64,000 nucleotides of DNA from JAJDAT01 sp964570665. Lineage in GTDB: Bacteria > Nitrospinota > Nitrospinia > Nitrospinales > JAJDAT01. Where the stretch lies: NCBI GenBank assembly GCA_964570665.1, contig CAZMZH010000007.1, positions 145,910-209,909 of the forward strand, given 5' to 3'. The translations under genes and the position numbers were made by a program. The notes below the pieces were generated by a model. That model did not search any database and had not been told where the DNA came from. It saw only the letters and a list, made by a program, of their open reading frames with translations. How positions within the stretch are numbered: the stretch's first letter is position 1; each line of letters opens with the position of its first letter. This document shows positions 31,910 through 41,457 of the stretch, in pieces.

Positions 31910-34378
31910 TTAGACCTTAGTTTTTATTTTTTCTAAAACTTCTAACATGCCGTCAATATCGTAATTATTTAAATAATTTCCCAGAATTTGGGCTAAACCT
32001 TTACTGTCGCCATCTAATTTATCTAGTTCCTCAAATAAAGTTTCAAGTTTAGAAATATTATAAGACTTTGCCGTTGTTTTAATTTCTAAAAGTAACTCGT
32101 CGGGAATAAGAACATTTTCAAATGAAAACTCTTGGGAATCGCTTTCTTCTTCGTAATCAAACTCTACATTAAGCAACCCATTTAAAACTTCAAATATCTT
32201 TTCGGACAAAAATGGTTTTGAAATATAACCGTGGCACCCAAGTTTTCGGTAATTTTCTTCAAGATGGTCAAACGCAAAAGCGGTATAAGCAATAATTTTA
32301 AATCGATTCGATCCGTATATTTTATGAATTTCTTTTAAAGTCTCTTCGCCATCCAGCACCGGCATTCTCATATCTAAAAAAATAACGTCCGGCAAAACCT
32401 CGGGAAGTTTTTCCAATCCTTCTTTACCGTTTATCGCCGTCTCCGTTTCAATCCCTACCCCTTCCAAGATAGCCGATAAAACGTCGCGATTCTCTTGCAC
32501 ATCGTCCACTATAAGAGCTTTAACCTTAAAACCTTTCGCCAAGTGTAAAACTTTACGATCCAAGGTATGGCTTTTTTCGTCGGCAACGGCGCCCACGGCC
32601 AATGGTAGTTTTAACGTAAAATAAAACCTAGACCCTTTTCCCACAGTCGATTCGAGACAAAGCTTAGAACCCATTAAATCCAGCTGTTTTTTACATATTG
32701 CCAATCCTAACCCTGTACCGCCCTTTAACGCGCCTTCTTCTTCTTGTGAAAATGGTTCAAAAATTTTTTCATGGGATTCTTTTGGAATACCCTTCCCTGT
32801 ATCGATAACTTCAAATCGGTAGTCATCGAATAATAACGGAATAATTTTAAATTTCACTTGACCGGAATCGGTAAACTTTATGGCATTCCCGATAATATTG
32901 ATCAACACTTGCCTTATTTTGGGTTCGTCTCCAAGAACAACCGAGTCTTCCTTGGGGCCATTGACTATCCAATCCAATTTCTTTTTATGGCATTGAAGTT
33001 CAAACATTTTTGTAAGATTAGTCTCTAAAGCATGCAAACTGAAATTAAACAATTTAATATCCAGTCTTCCCGCTTCAATTTTAGATATATCGAGAATATC
33101 GTTTAATAATTCCAACAGACTTTTACCGCTGTTATCGATAGTTTCAATAGCTCTTTTTTGCTCAATATCTAAATCTTTCCTTCGAAGTAAGATTTGTGCA
33201 TAGCCTAGAATGGCATTTAATGGCGTTCGAATTTCATGGCTCATGTTTGCCAGAAAAAGGGATTTTGTGCGACTGGCTGTTTCTGCCGTTTCTTTCGCGT
33301 GAATTAACGTTTCTTCGGCTTGTTTTCTAAGCGTAATATCCAGAGCGACTATAACAATTCCGTTAACTTCGCCATCGGACGAACGCATAACGGATGCCGA
33401 AAAAAGGATTTGTATGCTATCCCCACTTTTAGCAATAAACTTGTTTTCTATATTGGTGATTCGACCTTCCGCAAGTAATTCTCCCATTAGAAGTTGTTCA
33501 ATAGAATCTTTGTCGTCGTTAAATATGGAATAAATGGGGCGATTCAAAAGCTCGTCCTCTTCGTAATCCAAAAGAGCTAATGTCGCTTGATTAAGACTTT
33601 TTATTTTCCCTTTTGGGCAAATAACTATTAGGCAATCCGTCATGCTCTTTAAAACATTATCGACATAATCCCTTGATACAGTCGTTTTAAGCAAATTCTC
33701 AGTCATTTGGTTAAAAGCGTTGGCTAAAACCCCAACTTCGTCATTTGCAAAAACCTCGGCTTTTATATCCATTTTACCGGAACCCAATGTCTTAACTGTT
33801 TTAGTTAAACGTTCTATAGGTTCAGATATCAATTTATTTAGCTTGGAAGAAAGCAAAAAAGTGAATACAAAAGAAACCAAAAGAACCATTATAGAAATTT
33901 GGGCGTAACTTTTAAGACGATCATATAAACTTGTTAAATCTGCCTGAAGGTAAATGGTCCCGTATTTTTTATTTTTAAAAAGGATGGGTTGGGAAACCTC
34001 AAGAAAGTTATTTTGGTAATTAACCCCAGATTCAGGAGGCGAAGCGGGAATTTGAATTTCTTTTGTTTTATCTTTTTTATACCTAACAAAAACTTTCCCG
34101 TTCTTATCATAAATACTTGCTGCAACAATCCTTGGATCGGCTTTTAAAGATTGTATCGTTTCTTCGCCTGGTTTGGGGTCTTCAAACTCCAATGCGGCAA
34201 CGCAATTGGCCCCAATAATATTTGCGATTCCCAACAATTCTTTTGATATAACTTGGCGAGATGTCGTTAATTCAAAAATCGCGAATGAGGTAAAAGCAAG
34301 AAATAAAGCTAAGCTACTTGTAATCGTTATGATTCTTGTCAGCTTATTTCTTATGGGAATGTCTCGAATAAGTTTCAT
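31910..34378 (-). CDS. Hybrid sensor histidine kinase (sensor-HAMP-PAS-HisKA-HATPase-REC)
   Basis: 822 residues. A first membrane segment (about 13-36) and a second (about 160-182) enclose a periplasmic sensor of about 120 residues resembling the CHASE8 type (A-N-C-V-A-A-L-E-F near 58-66, D-P-R-I-V-A-A-S-I-Y near 81-90). HAMP follows (about 183-235) and then PAS (about 240-355). The HisKA phosphoacceptor is His381 in M-S-H-E-I-R-T-P. The ATPase has an N box at Asn498 and the G boxes D-T-G-K-G (526-530) and G-T-G-L-G-L. The receiver domain has Asp625/626, phosphoacceptor Asp669 and Lys721. A C-terminal helical tail (about 755-822) is of a type often found after REC in such kinases. It is an inner-membrane phosphorelay protein, and its separate output partner is not in the window. 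The ligand is unknown. The ribosome site before the ATG is weak. Confidence 0.9.
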   Translation of the reverse strand: MKLIRDIPIRNKLTRIITITSSLALFLAFTSFAIFELTTSRQVISKELLGIANIIGANCVAALEFEDPKPGEETIQSLKADPRIVAASIYDKNGKVFVRYKKDKTKEIQIPASPPESGVNYQNNFLEVSQPILFKNKKYGTIYLQADLTSLYDRLKSYAQISIMVLLVSFVFTFLLSSKLNKLISEPIERLTKTVKTLGSGKMDIKAEVFANDEVGVLANAFNQMTENLLKTTVSRDYVDNVLKSMTDCLIVICPKGKIKSLNQATLALLDYEEDELLNRPIYSIFNDDKDSIEQLLMGELLAEGRITNIENKFIAKSGDSIQILFSASVMRSSDGEVNGIVIVALDITLRKQAEETLIHAKETAETASRTKSLFLANMSHEIRTPLNAILGYAQILLRRKDLDIEQKRAIETIDNSGKSLLELLNDILDISKIEAGRLDIKLFNFSLHALETNLTKMFELQCHKKKLDWIVNGPKEDSVVLGDEPKIRQVLINIIGNAIKFTDSGQVKFKIIPLLFDDYRFEVIDTGKGIPKESHEKIFEPFSQEEEGALKGGTGLGLAICKKQLDLMGSKLCLESTVGKGSRFYFTLKLPLAVGAVADEKSHTLDRKVLHLAKGFKVKALIVDDVQENRDVLSAILEGVGIETETAINGKEGLEKLPEVLPDVIFLDMRMPVLDGEETLKEIHKIYGSNRFKIIAYTAFAFDHLEENYRKLGCHGYISKPFLSEKIFEVLNGLLNVEFDYEEESDSQEFSFENVLIPDELLLEIKTTAKSYNISKLETLFEELDKLDGDSKGLAQILGNYLNNYDIDGMLEVLEKIKTKV

Positions 34379-34617
34379 TTAACTTTGCGTAAACCAGGAA
34401 AATAAAAACATAATAAAGATATTAAATAATAAGTAATATAAGAAACTTAATAAAAGAACTTAGAATGTTTATCTATTCTTAATTATCCTGGTTTTTTATA
34501 ATTTCTTCGATAATTTTTTTAATAAAAGTTTTTTGCGTATTAAAACTAAATGATGTATCGAATATCAACAGTTTCAGGATGGTTTTCGATGGAAGGTCAA
34601 GAAAAAATAATTATTTA

Positions 34618-34956
34618 TTATCTTCTATCTGCGCAAGGAACGCAAAGGGTAGATTCTGGCATCAGCATGATTCTTCCATGAGGGATAGGAGTTTCGCAAT
34701 TGACGCAAACGCCAAAATCTGGATCGTCAATTTTTTTTAGGGCTTTTTCTAATTTGGCAAGCTTTGATCGGGACGAGTTCAAAGAGGCTTCGCTAATGCT
34801 TTTACTATTAATCGCCTCCATTCTTGTCAAGCGGCCAATAGCGTTATCGGGGGCTACGGGTTTAGAGGTTTCTTCAAGGCTTTGAATTAACTCTTTTTCC
34901 TCTTCAATCCCTTTTTCAATTTTTAGCTTCAGATCTTTTCGTTCATTGGTATCCAT
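34618..34956 (-). CDS. DksA/TraR-family C4 zinc-finger protein
   Basis: 112 residues. An N-terminal charged, helical coiled-coil region (about 1-75) is followed by a C4 zinc finger made of Cys84, Cys87, Cys105 and Cys108 (V-C-V-N-C-E-T-P-I-P and L-C-V-P-C-A). This is the architecture of short DksA/TraR proteins, which insert into the RNA polymerase secondary channel and modulate transcription. The length is shorter than classical DksA (about 150), so it is DksA-like rather than certain DksA. The start is supported by a GAGGTG ribosome site seven nt before the ATG. It lies 239 bp upstream of the sensor kinase on the same strand. Confidence 0.85.
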   Translation of the reverse strand: MDTNERKDLKLKIEKGIEEEKELIQSLEETSKPVAPDNAIGRLTRMEAINSKSISEASLNSSRSKLAKLEKALKKIDDPDFGVCVNCETPIPHGRIMLMPESTLCVPCADRR

Positions 34957-35043
34957 ATAATCACCTCGCGATAAATTATATCGTCAAAGGTCTAAATCAA
35001 AAGAACTAATTTTTAATTTGGATATTTTTTGAAAAGAAAAGTC

Positions 35044-35089
35044 GAAGAGCCTACCGAGAAGGTAGTTTGATGGTTTCGATAGGCTCTTC
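35044..35089 (-). terminator. Long hairpin between the oxidase and the zinc-finger gene
   Basis: GAAGAGCCTA (35044-35053) pairs with TAGGCTCTTC (35080-35089), and interrupted pairing extends the stem inward. On the minus strand it is followed by T-rich DNA. It may be a second, back-up terminator for the oxidase transcript or a structured leader of the zinc-finger gene, whose start is about 90 nt further on. Confidence 0.5.
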
Positions 35090-35155
35090 TTTGAAAGGTC
35101 AACCTCTTATATATAAAGATCGAATGAAGGCCTTTTTATTCTTGTAAAAAATGTT

Positions 35156-35194
35156 TTTTTAAAAAAAAAAGGGGACCTCCCCAAGGAGGTCCCC
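35156..35194 (-). terminator. Strong intrinsic terminator of the multicopper oxidase gene
   Basis: A perfect 10-bp GC-rich stem, GGGGACCTCC (35171-35180) and GGAGGTCCCC (35185-35194), has a 4-nt loop. On the minus strand it is followed directly by a long T run (35156-35170 region), 28 bp after the oxidase stop codon. It is a textbook rho-independent terminator. Confidence 0.93.
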
Positions 35195-35222
35195 AAAAAT
35201 TGTCCAACAAACCGCGGATCGT

Positions 35223-38200
35223 TTACCGATTCATGGACAATCGCTCTTCGGCGTCTTTCTCTGCCTTAACGCCTTTTGGAGTTACATTACCCAGAGGAAG
35301 AATCGAGCCGTCTCCCTTAGGCAACACTTTAAAATAACCCCATTGACCCGCTTGCTGATAAGGCGTGCGAGCGTTCAACCAGAGGTAGGTACCTGGATTA
35401 TGATAAGTACCGCCAGCCCCATCTTTTAAGTAGGCTTGGATGTATTCGCCGCCGCCAAATTCCTCAACGTCGATCATGTCCGAACCTTCTTGTTTGATGT
35501 GACGACGCCACTGATGGCCGTCCAGGTTAAACATTTGGTTCTGCTCGTTGTGCCCGCCAAAGACATTGATCATTACTTTGTCTCCCGCATGGGCTTTCAA
35601 CGTTGGCGTTGCTGGATCTTTATCTGCGGCTACGCAGGCGGTGAAGATGTTGCCTAATTCACAACCCTCGTCTTCGCGATAAGTCCAAGGCTCTAACCGA
35701 TAGTTAACGCCGGTCAAACCTGCAACGTTTTGCAGATATGGCATAAATGAAGTGCCAAGAATGTTATCCTCATCCTGGAAATACAACGCGAAATCACGGT
35801 AGTTCTCAAGATCTCGGTTTTCAGGATAAGACTTGTCTACAATAACGTCCGCTTTCCAGGAATTAGCCAAGGTAATATCTTTACCCGTATCTGGATGACG
35901 GTACACGGAACCTCTAGGTCCAATAATGATTCCGCCATACATTCCGTTGCGGACATTCTTGGTGAGGTTACCAAAATCCCAGATCAAACCGCCATTCAGG
36001 TAGTAATCTGGATGAGCGTAGTAGGTATAAGTTTTGGTTTTACCAGGAGCAACCGTTTGGTCGCCTGGGTTATTTCCAACATTTATACCCTGAGATACCA
36101 ACGGATCAAACGCCATATTATTAACATGCATAGAAGCGTTGCCCGATTCTAAGCGGTTAGTCAATTTAACTTTGACACAATCGCCTATATTCGCGCGCAA
36201 GGTCAACGGATGTGGCATATGCCCATCATCCGCAACTTTACTGATCTCGTTATCAAGAACATAAATCGCTCCATCAGCGTTAGCGGCTAACAACATACGC
36301 TCAAAATCCACTTCGATTTCGTCTTCCGTATTAGGATTAAACTTCAATCCTTTGTTTACGGCAGATACGCTAAAGTTTTTAACCGGAGCGTCCGCAGGAC
36401 AAACTTTTGTCTTCACTTTTTTAGCGAAGTCCATATTGTTTGGAAGCGGTTTTAAATCTTTCTGAGTTTTATCAAAAACTCTAAAGATACTCCAGCTACC
36501 TTCTCCTAAATGAGAAGAACGACCATCATGGAAGAGATAATCCCCCGCCATTTGTTGATAACCGCCAGCAGTGGTAGCCATGTCGTAACGTTCCGCGATT
36601 CCAATATGAATTGCGTTGGTTACGCGCGAGTCTTCGTCATAACGTTCTGGACGATACCCGTGACCCGATAAAACAAAGGTATGAGTTTCGTTCATCATTC
36701 CATGAAGTAATCGGAACATAACGTTATCCCCTACGTAAGCCCGAATTATCGGCGTGGTAGGATCTCCATGAACTTTACTGGAAAACATTTTTGACGGATC
36801 TGGATTGCTTTTCAATCTAGAAGCCAAAGATGCGGCTCTAAAATTGAATCCACCGCCCGAGGTATGCGTTCCTCCATTTAACATTGGAAATGCAGATTCC
36901 AACATCGTATCTGGCATTTGGAAAGAAATGGATTGCCCTGCGGCGATCGCATTCTCTCGACTCATACCCGGCGGGTTGCCTTCAGTAACCAATTGCGCGG
37001 TGTGTGGAACCGTGTCGTGCAATTGAACTACGATTTCGCGGAAACTTCCGCTACGAGCGTAAGCAACCGGTTCTGAACCATGAATGTCGACTACAGGACC
37101 ACTACGAACTTCTTGCCCTGTAACTGGATCATGATAAGTAGAACCCCAAGGTTCAACAATTGTCGATCCAATACCGCCATGTGGCCAAGTGGTTGCGCCA
37201 AATGCATGGTCATGCCAGAAAACCAATCCAACGTCTGCGTCAACCCACAATCGATAACGAACAAACTCAGTGGTTACGATTTCGCCTTTTTTGTGAGCTT
37301 TCTTTAATGGCTCAGTAAGATGAAGCGTGTAAACTCCATCGCCTTCCAAAGCGCCATTATGCGGATTAGTTTTTGGTTTTGGACTCATCGAACCAATCCA
37401 ACGAGCTTCTTTGTTGGCCATCGTTTCGATACCAATCATAACATCCGTACCTTCGTGAAAAGGAGTCGAATGTTTAGCCATTTGAATCTTAACCGATCTA
37501 GCGCCAACTTTTGCGTCACTGACAAGTCTAGAGTTCATAGGAACAGGCATACCAACATGATGCTCGTGTCCGTCTTTACCCTTTTTCATTTTCTTATCAA
37601 ATTGCAAATACGATCTCATAGATTGGTCGTAAGAAAACCCAGAGATAACGCCGTCAGACGCTTGGTTATCAAATTGAAAGAAATGCGGATGGATATTGAC
37701 TTTCGACATTTGGAAATTAGTGAAGTCGTCGTCGTTCCATTCGCTTGAAAGAACCACGTCAACACAATCGTAGACGTTTGCCCGATAAACTAATGGGATA
37801 GCTTTTTTCGGATCGTTCTTTTTTTCTTCCAATTCTTCTTCGAGAACATAAATCAATCCATACTTATCGACAACCGGAGCGACAGGCCCCACTTGTGGAG
37901 TCAACTCGATCGGAGTGTTAATAAAATGAATTGAATACTGTTTCCTACCTGCGCCTGCTGGACATAAACTCCAGCGACCATGTTCCCCAGGTTTAGAAGG
38001 AGCCGTATTTTCAACATTGGGTCCCATTCCCGCGCTACCTGGTTCGGTACTTGCGTAGGAATTGTCATTCAACATATGAAAAGGTTCCAACCAAGGCGCT
38101 CCGCCATGGTTCCGCGCAAAAGGAATGCGCTTGCCAAAATGCGGATTAAAATGAGGCCACGCGAGCTTTCCATTATTAGGCTCGAAAAGAATCGAGTGAC

Positions 38201-40178
38201 GTTTGCCTGGATGTGGAGACTTATATTTTGGCGTAATTAAAGTTGATTCGCGTTCAGATAAAGCTCGATTACCTTTCCAACCGTAATCCCAAACGGAACC
38301 GTCATAAGCCAAGATTTGCCCTTTTTCGTCATCGGTATGACCGGGTTTACCTTGAGGAGGCAACATGTACTTAACCCAGTCTTTAATATTGACGGTAGGC
38401 GTGTCTTTACTCCAATCGCTCTTACCGGAAGCGACTACATTAAACTTTTTACCAAACCAGTCCATGGTTTTACCGGCTATTTCTTCCGATGAAACCCCTT
38501 TTGGAATTCTACCTTGTCTATCCGGTAATTCCGCTAATGGCGGCATTACGTCGGTACTTTCATAAGGATAGTTTCCGGATTGTAAGGTGTTATAAACTCT
38601 CCAGTAACCCCACATACCCGCCACATAATGATGGGCCACATGGCAGTGAAACAAAAAGTCTCCGGCTAAATGCTGACATAATCCAGATCCACATTCTGTT
38701 TCAAGATCGATTACTTCGGAAGGACCGATTACTTCAACATCGACACGGTCGGAAGTGGTTCGAACAACTGGATACTTAACAGGACCGTCCCAAGCTGCGG
38801 TGATCATATTTTCCAAACCAGGTTCTCGTTTTGGAGAACGCAACCACCGGATTGAACCTCCATGTGGGTGATGCGAATGGAAAACCTCGCCGCCGCCATG
38901 AACTAACCGAAACTTAGCTGGGTCGCCCATGTAAGAACGAGGAATGGTGGTTGGGGCGTCGCCGAAGGTATAAGAACTATACGACAACGACTCGTCTTCG
39001 TAATGAAAATGTCTTTCTTGTTGAGCTAAATTATTAATACCGAACGGTTCGCTACGATAGTTCATCGCCCTTGCGGATGGACGATAAGCGTCTGTTTGAG
39101 GGTCCCGTTGCGGAATCATTTCCCCATGACGGTTCAATGGTCGAAAAGATTCATCGCCCACTTCATGGTAAAAAAGAACAAATTCACGGAAGTCTTTCCT
39201 ATCAGGGTTAGCGATAATCATTTCCCAACCGCTATCCAAGGGTTTAGCCGAAAATGGACTCAAGTAAGTAGAACCTTTAGGCTCAACGATAAAAGATCCA
39301 ATCAAGCCTAAGGAGGAAGGATCTCGACCCGCATGACTTTGGATCATTCGGCCGCCTTCTTGTTCGTCAATCGGAATAAACCATTCGAAGTCTTGCGACT
39401 CGCCAGGTGGAACAATCGCGCCAGGAGTAGCCGCAGTGGCCGGTTGTCCTGTAGAGCTGATTATCATTGCCGATCCGTTGACTTGAAATCCAATGTCTTC
39501 GTCTTCGACTGAGTTTCTAACCTTAAAACGAACGCAGTCGCCTTGATTTCCTCTAATAACGAGAGGTTGAATCAAATCTCCTTGAAGGCCGGTAATAATA
39601 GCGCCAGGATCATTTTCGTCTTCGCGAGCTGCTGCATTTTTCTTTTCATCAGCGCGCACGCCTTCAACGTTTTTAGTTAAGACATACATATAACCCGGGT
39701 AGTAATCTCCCCATTGATTCAAGGTTATTTCTACATTAATTGCAGAGACGTCGTAACTTTTAACAGGCGCAGAACTAGGACAATGAGCTCCTCTTTGGAC
39801 TTTAGCCGAAGCTTCCGTCGGACCTAACAAAAAGGATTGTCCCATTTGATGCGCAGACCAGGAGTCGTGATACATACCGCCAGAAGAAGCGGGAGCGGCG
39901 TGTTCTTTTAACTCGCGCCTTACTTTCCCCATTAACTTCATGAAAGTACTATCTAGTTTTTGACTCCTTCCTTTGAGACCGCTTTCATTTTCTTCGCGGT
40001 CTACTTGCCCTTGAAGTTTTTTCATCCATTCCGGGTTATCTGCCGAGGCCATTACATGTTTCTTGCCATCGTGACTATGTTCAGCCGCGAAAACGCTCGA
40101 AACCCCTAATGACAGTAGCAAGACAATTCCCAGAATCGCAAACGAGTGCCCCCGCCTGCTAAAGAATTGGATTACCAT
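35223..40178 (-). CDS. Large secreted multicopper oxidase, six-cupredoxin type
   Basis: 1,651 residues with a Sec signal peptide (hydrophobic about 12-30, cleavage near V-F-A-A-E-H). All four copper-ligand motifs of multicopper oxidases are present, but in permuted order. HxxHxH is at His434/437/439 (F-H-S-H-H-P-H-G-G). HCHxxxHxxxxM is at 511-522, including the type 1 Cys512 and axial Met522. HPHF is at 830-832 and HDHAF at 989-991. Each pair of cupredoxin units starts near a C-P-[AS]-[AD]-A-P-V-K-x-[FY] or similar segment. The last domains have degenerate sites (F-H-D-G-R-S-S-H near 1217; L-W-L-N near the end). The length and the ceruloplasmin-like multi-domain plan resemble MnxG-like manganese oxidases, but substrate specificity cannot be read from the sequence. 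A strong AAGGAGG ribosome site and a strong terminator suggest an abundant single-gene transcript. Confidence 0.88.
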   Translation of the reverse strand: MVIQFFSRRGHSFAILGIVLLLSLGVSSVFAAEHSHDGKKHVMASADNPEWMKKLQGQVDREENESGLKGRSQKLDSTFMKLMGKVRRELKEHAAPASSGGMYHDSWSAHQMGQSFLLGPTEASAKVQRGAHCPSSAPVKSYDVSAINVEITLNQWGDYYPGYMYVLTKNVEGVRADEKKNAAAREDENDPGAIITGLQGDLIQPLVIRGNQGDCVRFKVRNSVEDEDIGFQVNGSAMIISSTGQPATAATPGAIVPPGESQDFEWFIPIDEQEGGRMIQSHAGRDPSSLGLIGSFIVEPKGSTYLSPFSAKPLDSGWEMIIANPDRKDFREFVLFYHEVGDESFRPLNRHGEMIPQRDPQTDAYRPSARAMNYRSEPFGINNLAQQERHFHYEDESLSYSSYTFGDAPTTIPRSYMGDPAKFRLVHGGGEVFHSHHPHGGSIRWLRSPKREPGLENMITAAWDGPVKYPVVRTTSDRVDVEVIGPSEVIDLETECGSGLCQHLAGDFLFHCHVAHHYVAGMWGYWRVYNTLQSGNYPYESTDVMPPLAELPDRQGRIPKGVSSEEIAGKTMDWFGKKFNVVASGKSDWSKDTPTVNIKDWVKYMLPPQGKPGHTDDEKGQILAYDGSVWDYGWKGNRALSERESTLITPKYKSPHPGKRHSILFEPNNGKLAWPHFNPHFGKRIPFARNHGGAPWLEPFHMLNDNSYASTEPGSAGMGPNVENTAPSKPGEHGRWSLCPAGAGRKQYSIHFINTPIELTPQVGPVAPVVDKYGLIYVLEEELEEKKNDPKKAIPLVYRANVYDCVDVVLSSEWNDDDFTNFQMSKVNIHPHFFQFDNQASDGVISGFSYDQSMRSYLQFDKKMKKGKDGHEHHVGMPVPMNSRLVSDAKVGARSVKIQMAKHSTPFHEGTDVMIGIETMANKEARWIGSMSPKPKTNPHNGALEGDGVYTLHLTEPLKKAHKKGEIVTTEFVRYRLWVDADVGLVFWHDHAFGATTWPHGGIGSTIVEPWGSTYHDPVTGQEVRSGPVVDIHGSEPVAYARSGSFREIVVQLHDTVPHTAQLVTEGNPPGMSRENAIAAGQSISFQMPDTMLESAFPMLNGGTHTSGGGFNFRAASLASRLKSNPDPSKMFSSKVHGDPTTPIIRAYVGDNVMFRLLHGMMNETHTFVLSGHGYRPERYDEDSRVTNAIHIGIAERYDMATTAGGYQQMAGDYLFHDGRSSHLGEGSWSIFRVFDKTQKDLKPLPNNMDFAKKVKTKVCPADAPVKNFSVSAVNKGLKFNPNTEDEIEVDFERMLLAANADGAIYVLDNEISKVADDGHMPHPLTLRANIGDCVKVKLTNRLESGNASMHVNNMAFDPLVSQGINVGNNPGDQTVAPGKTKTYTYYAHPDYYLNGGLIWDFGNLTKNVRNGMYGGIIIGPRGSVYRHPDTGKDITLANSWKADVIVDKSYPENRDLENYRDFALYFQDEDNILGTSFMPYLQNVAGLTGVNYRLEPWTYREDEGCELGNIFTACVAADKDPATPTLKAHAGDKVMINVFGGHNEQNQMFNLDGHQWRRHIKQEGSDMIDVEEFGGGEYIQAYLKDGAGGTYHNPGTYLWLNARTPYQQAGQWGYFKVLPKGDGSILPLGNVTPKGVKAEKDAEERLSMNR

Positions 40179-40759
40179 CTTTTCCTCCTTAACGATTCAA
40201 CAATAAAAGGGATTCCGCAAATCCCCAAAAACTACGAAATTCAATTTCGTTTAGTTTATTTTTTTAACCGGGCGCGTAAATATTTTTAGACCTCAAGGCA
40301 ATCGCTGAAATCATTTTCCGGTTAGCGTTGAAAACCCCTTTTGGGCTCTCATTAAGAAGGGATGGTTTTAGTTAAACTTTATTCCCAATTTTTTTGAAAA
40401 ATGGGGATTTTTACGAAAATATCGAATTATTTTGAAATGAATTTATCAGAATCAGGTTTATTCTGAAAAGAGGAAAGAAAACGACTAAAAAACTATTTTA
40501 GTAGAAGAATTCGGAGTTTTTTAAAACAATTAATGGACTCTTCTATCCAAAGAAGTTTTATATTTGGAAATACCAAATTTAACGACCAACTCTTGAGTTT
40601 TTAATACTTTCGATGAACTTTCAGTCCATCGACCGATTTATACTCTATTTACTTAAAAGCCAAGGAAAGGGCTAACGCGTTAACCAGGGAATTAATGTCT
40701 TCCCTATATAACCCGGCGCTCCTTTAATAAGATTTTTTTAGAAGAATTTAATTCAACCT
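40179..40759. other. 580-bp intergenic region upstream of the oxidase gene
   Basis: No convincing gene is present. It holds the oxidase leader on the minus strand, a near-perfect palindrome ACGAAATTCAATTTCGT (40234-40250), a TAACGCGTTA palindrome near 40673-40682, and a small hairpin AGGGAA/TTCCCT (40686-40705) that could weakly terminate the secreted-protein gene at 40760. The oxidase promoter must lie here, but I could not identify it with confidence. Confidence 0.5.
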
Positions 40760-41350
40760 TTATTGCTCTTCAACAATCGCCACAAGAACTTTATCGCCAA
40801 AGAGTCCTTCCCCGGCTTTTCCTAATTCCTCGTTACCCGCATAGGCAGTTTCAAAGTCTTTCTTCGAGGCAAATACCACGTCTTCAAAAGCGTCAAAAAT
40901 CCAATCGCCCGATCTATTAGTCCATATGGTTGCCGCATTACTGCCGTTATTTGAAGCAACCCAAGGTCCGTCCAAAACTTTAAATTTGGCAAAATCAGCG
41001 CGCGTTTTTCCAGGAGGTAATTGAAACGCCAATACCATATGAATGGCTTCTGGGTTCGTTGGTTTAGGAGGAGGCGAATATACATCTTGAGCGGTAACGT
41101 GAATTGCCGAGGAGCCCTCTTCCATTCCAATTTCTATGGTTGGATGACTCCAAGTTCCATCTAAAATTTCTTTGACCTTAAACGTTCTTACTTTTTGGGA
41201 TGACATGTCAGCCTCCACCAGTTTAAAAATAAACCCTTCATGGATCGTCGCATGCGATTGTCCAAAAGCGGACGATGCCATAAAAACGAACAACCATAAG
41301 AAAACGATAAAACGTAATTTTTTGATATTATTTAAAATATTTCGTTTCAT
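40760..41350 (-). CDS. Small secreted protein of unknown function
   Basis: 196 residues with a positively charged N-terminus and a hydrophobic stretch (about 12-29) ending S-S-A-F-G-Q, a plausible signal peptidase I site near residue 30. The mature part is mixed alpha/beta and contains a proline-rich patch (Y-S-P-P-P-K-P-T near 91-98). I recognise no domain. A purine-rich ribosome site (GAGGCAAGAG) precedes the ATG. It lies upstream of the oxidase gene on the same strand but 581 bp away, so co-transcription is uncertain; being exported, it could work in the same compartment. Confidence 0.7.
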   Translation of the reverse strand: MKRNILNNIKKLRFIVFLWLFVFMASSAFGQSHATIHEGFIFKLVEADMSSQKVRTFKVKEILDGTWSHPTIEIGMEEGSSAIHVTAQDVYSPPPKPTNPEAIHMVLAFQLPPGKTRADFAKFKVLDGPWVASNNGSNAATIWTNRSGDWIFDAFEDVVFASKKDFETAYAGNEELGKAGEGLFGDKVLVAIVEEQ

Positions 41351-41457
41351 TCTCTTGCCTCATATTTGATAGGATTAAGCTATTCTACCACCGAGAGATT
41401 AAATTTTTAATCCTTTAAATCTCTAAAAAAATAATTCCCGCCATATTTAAACTTTTT

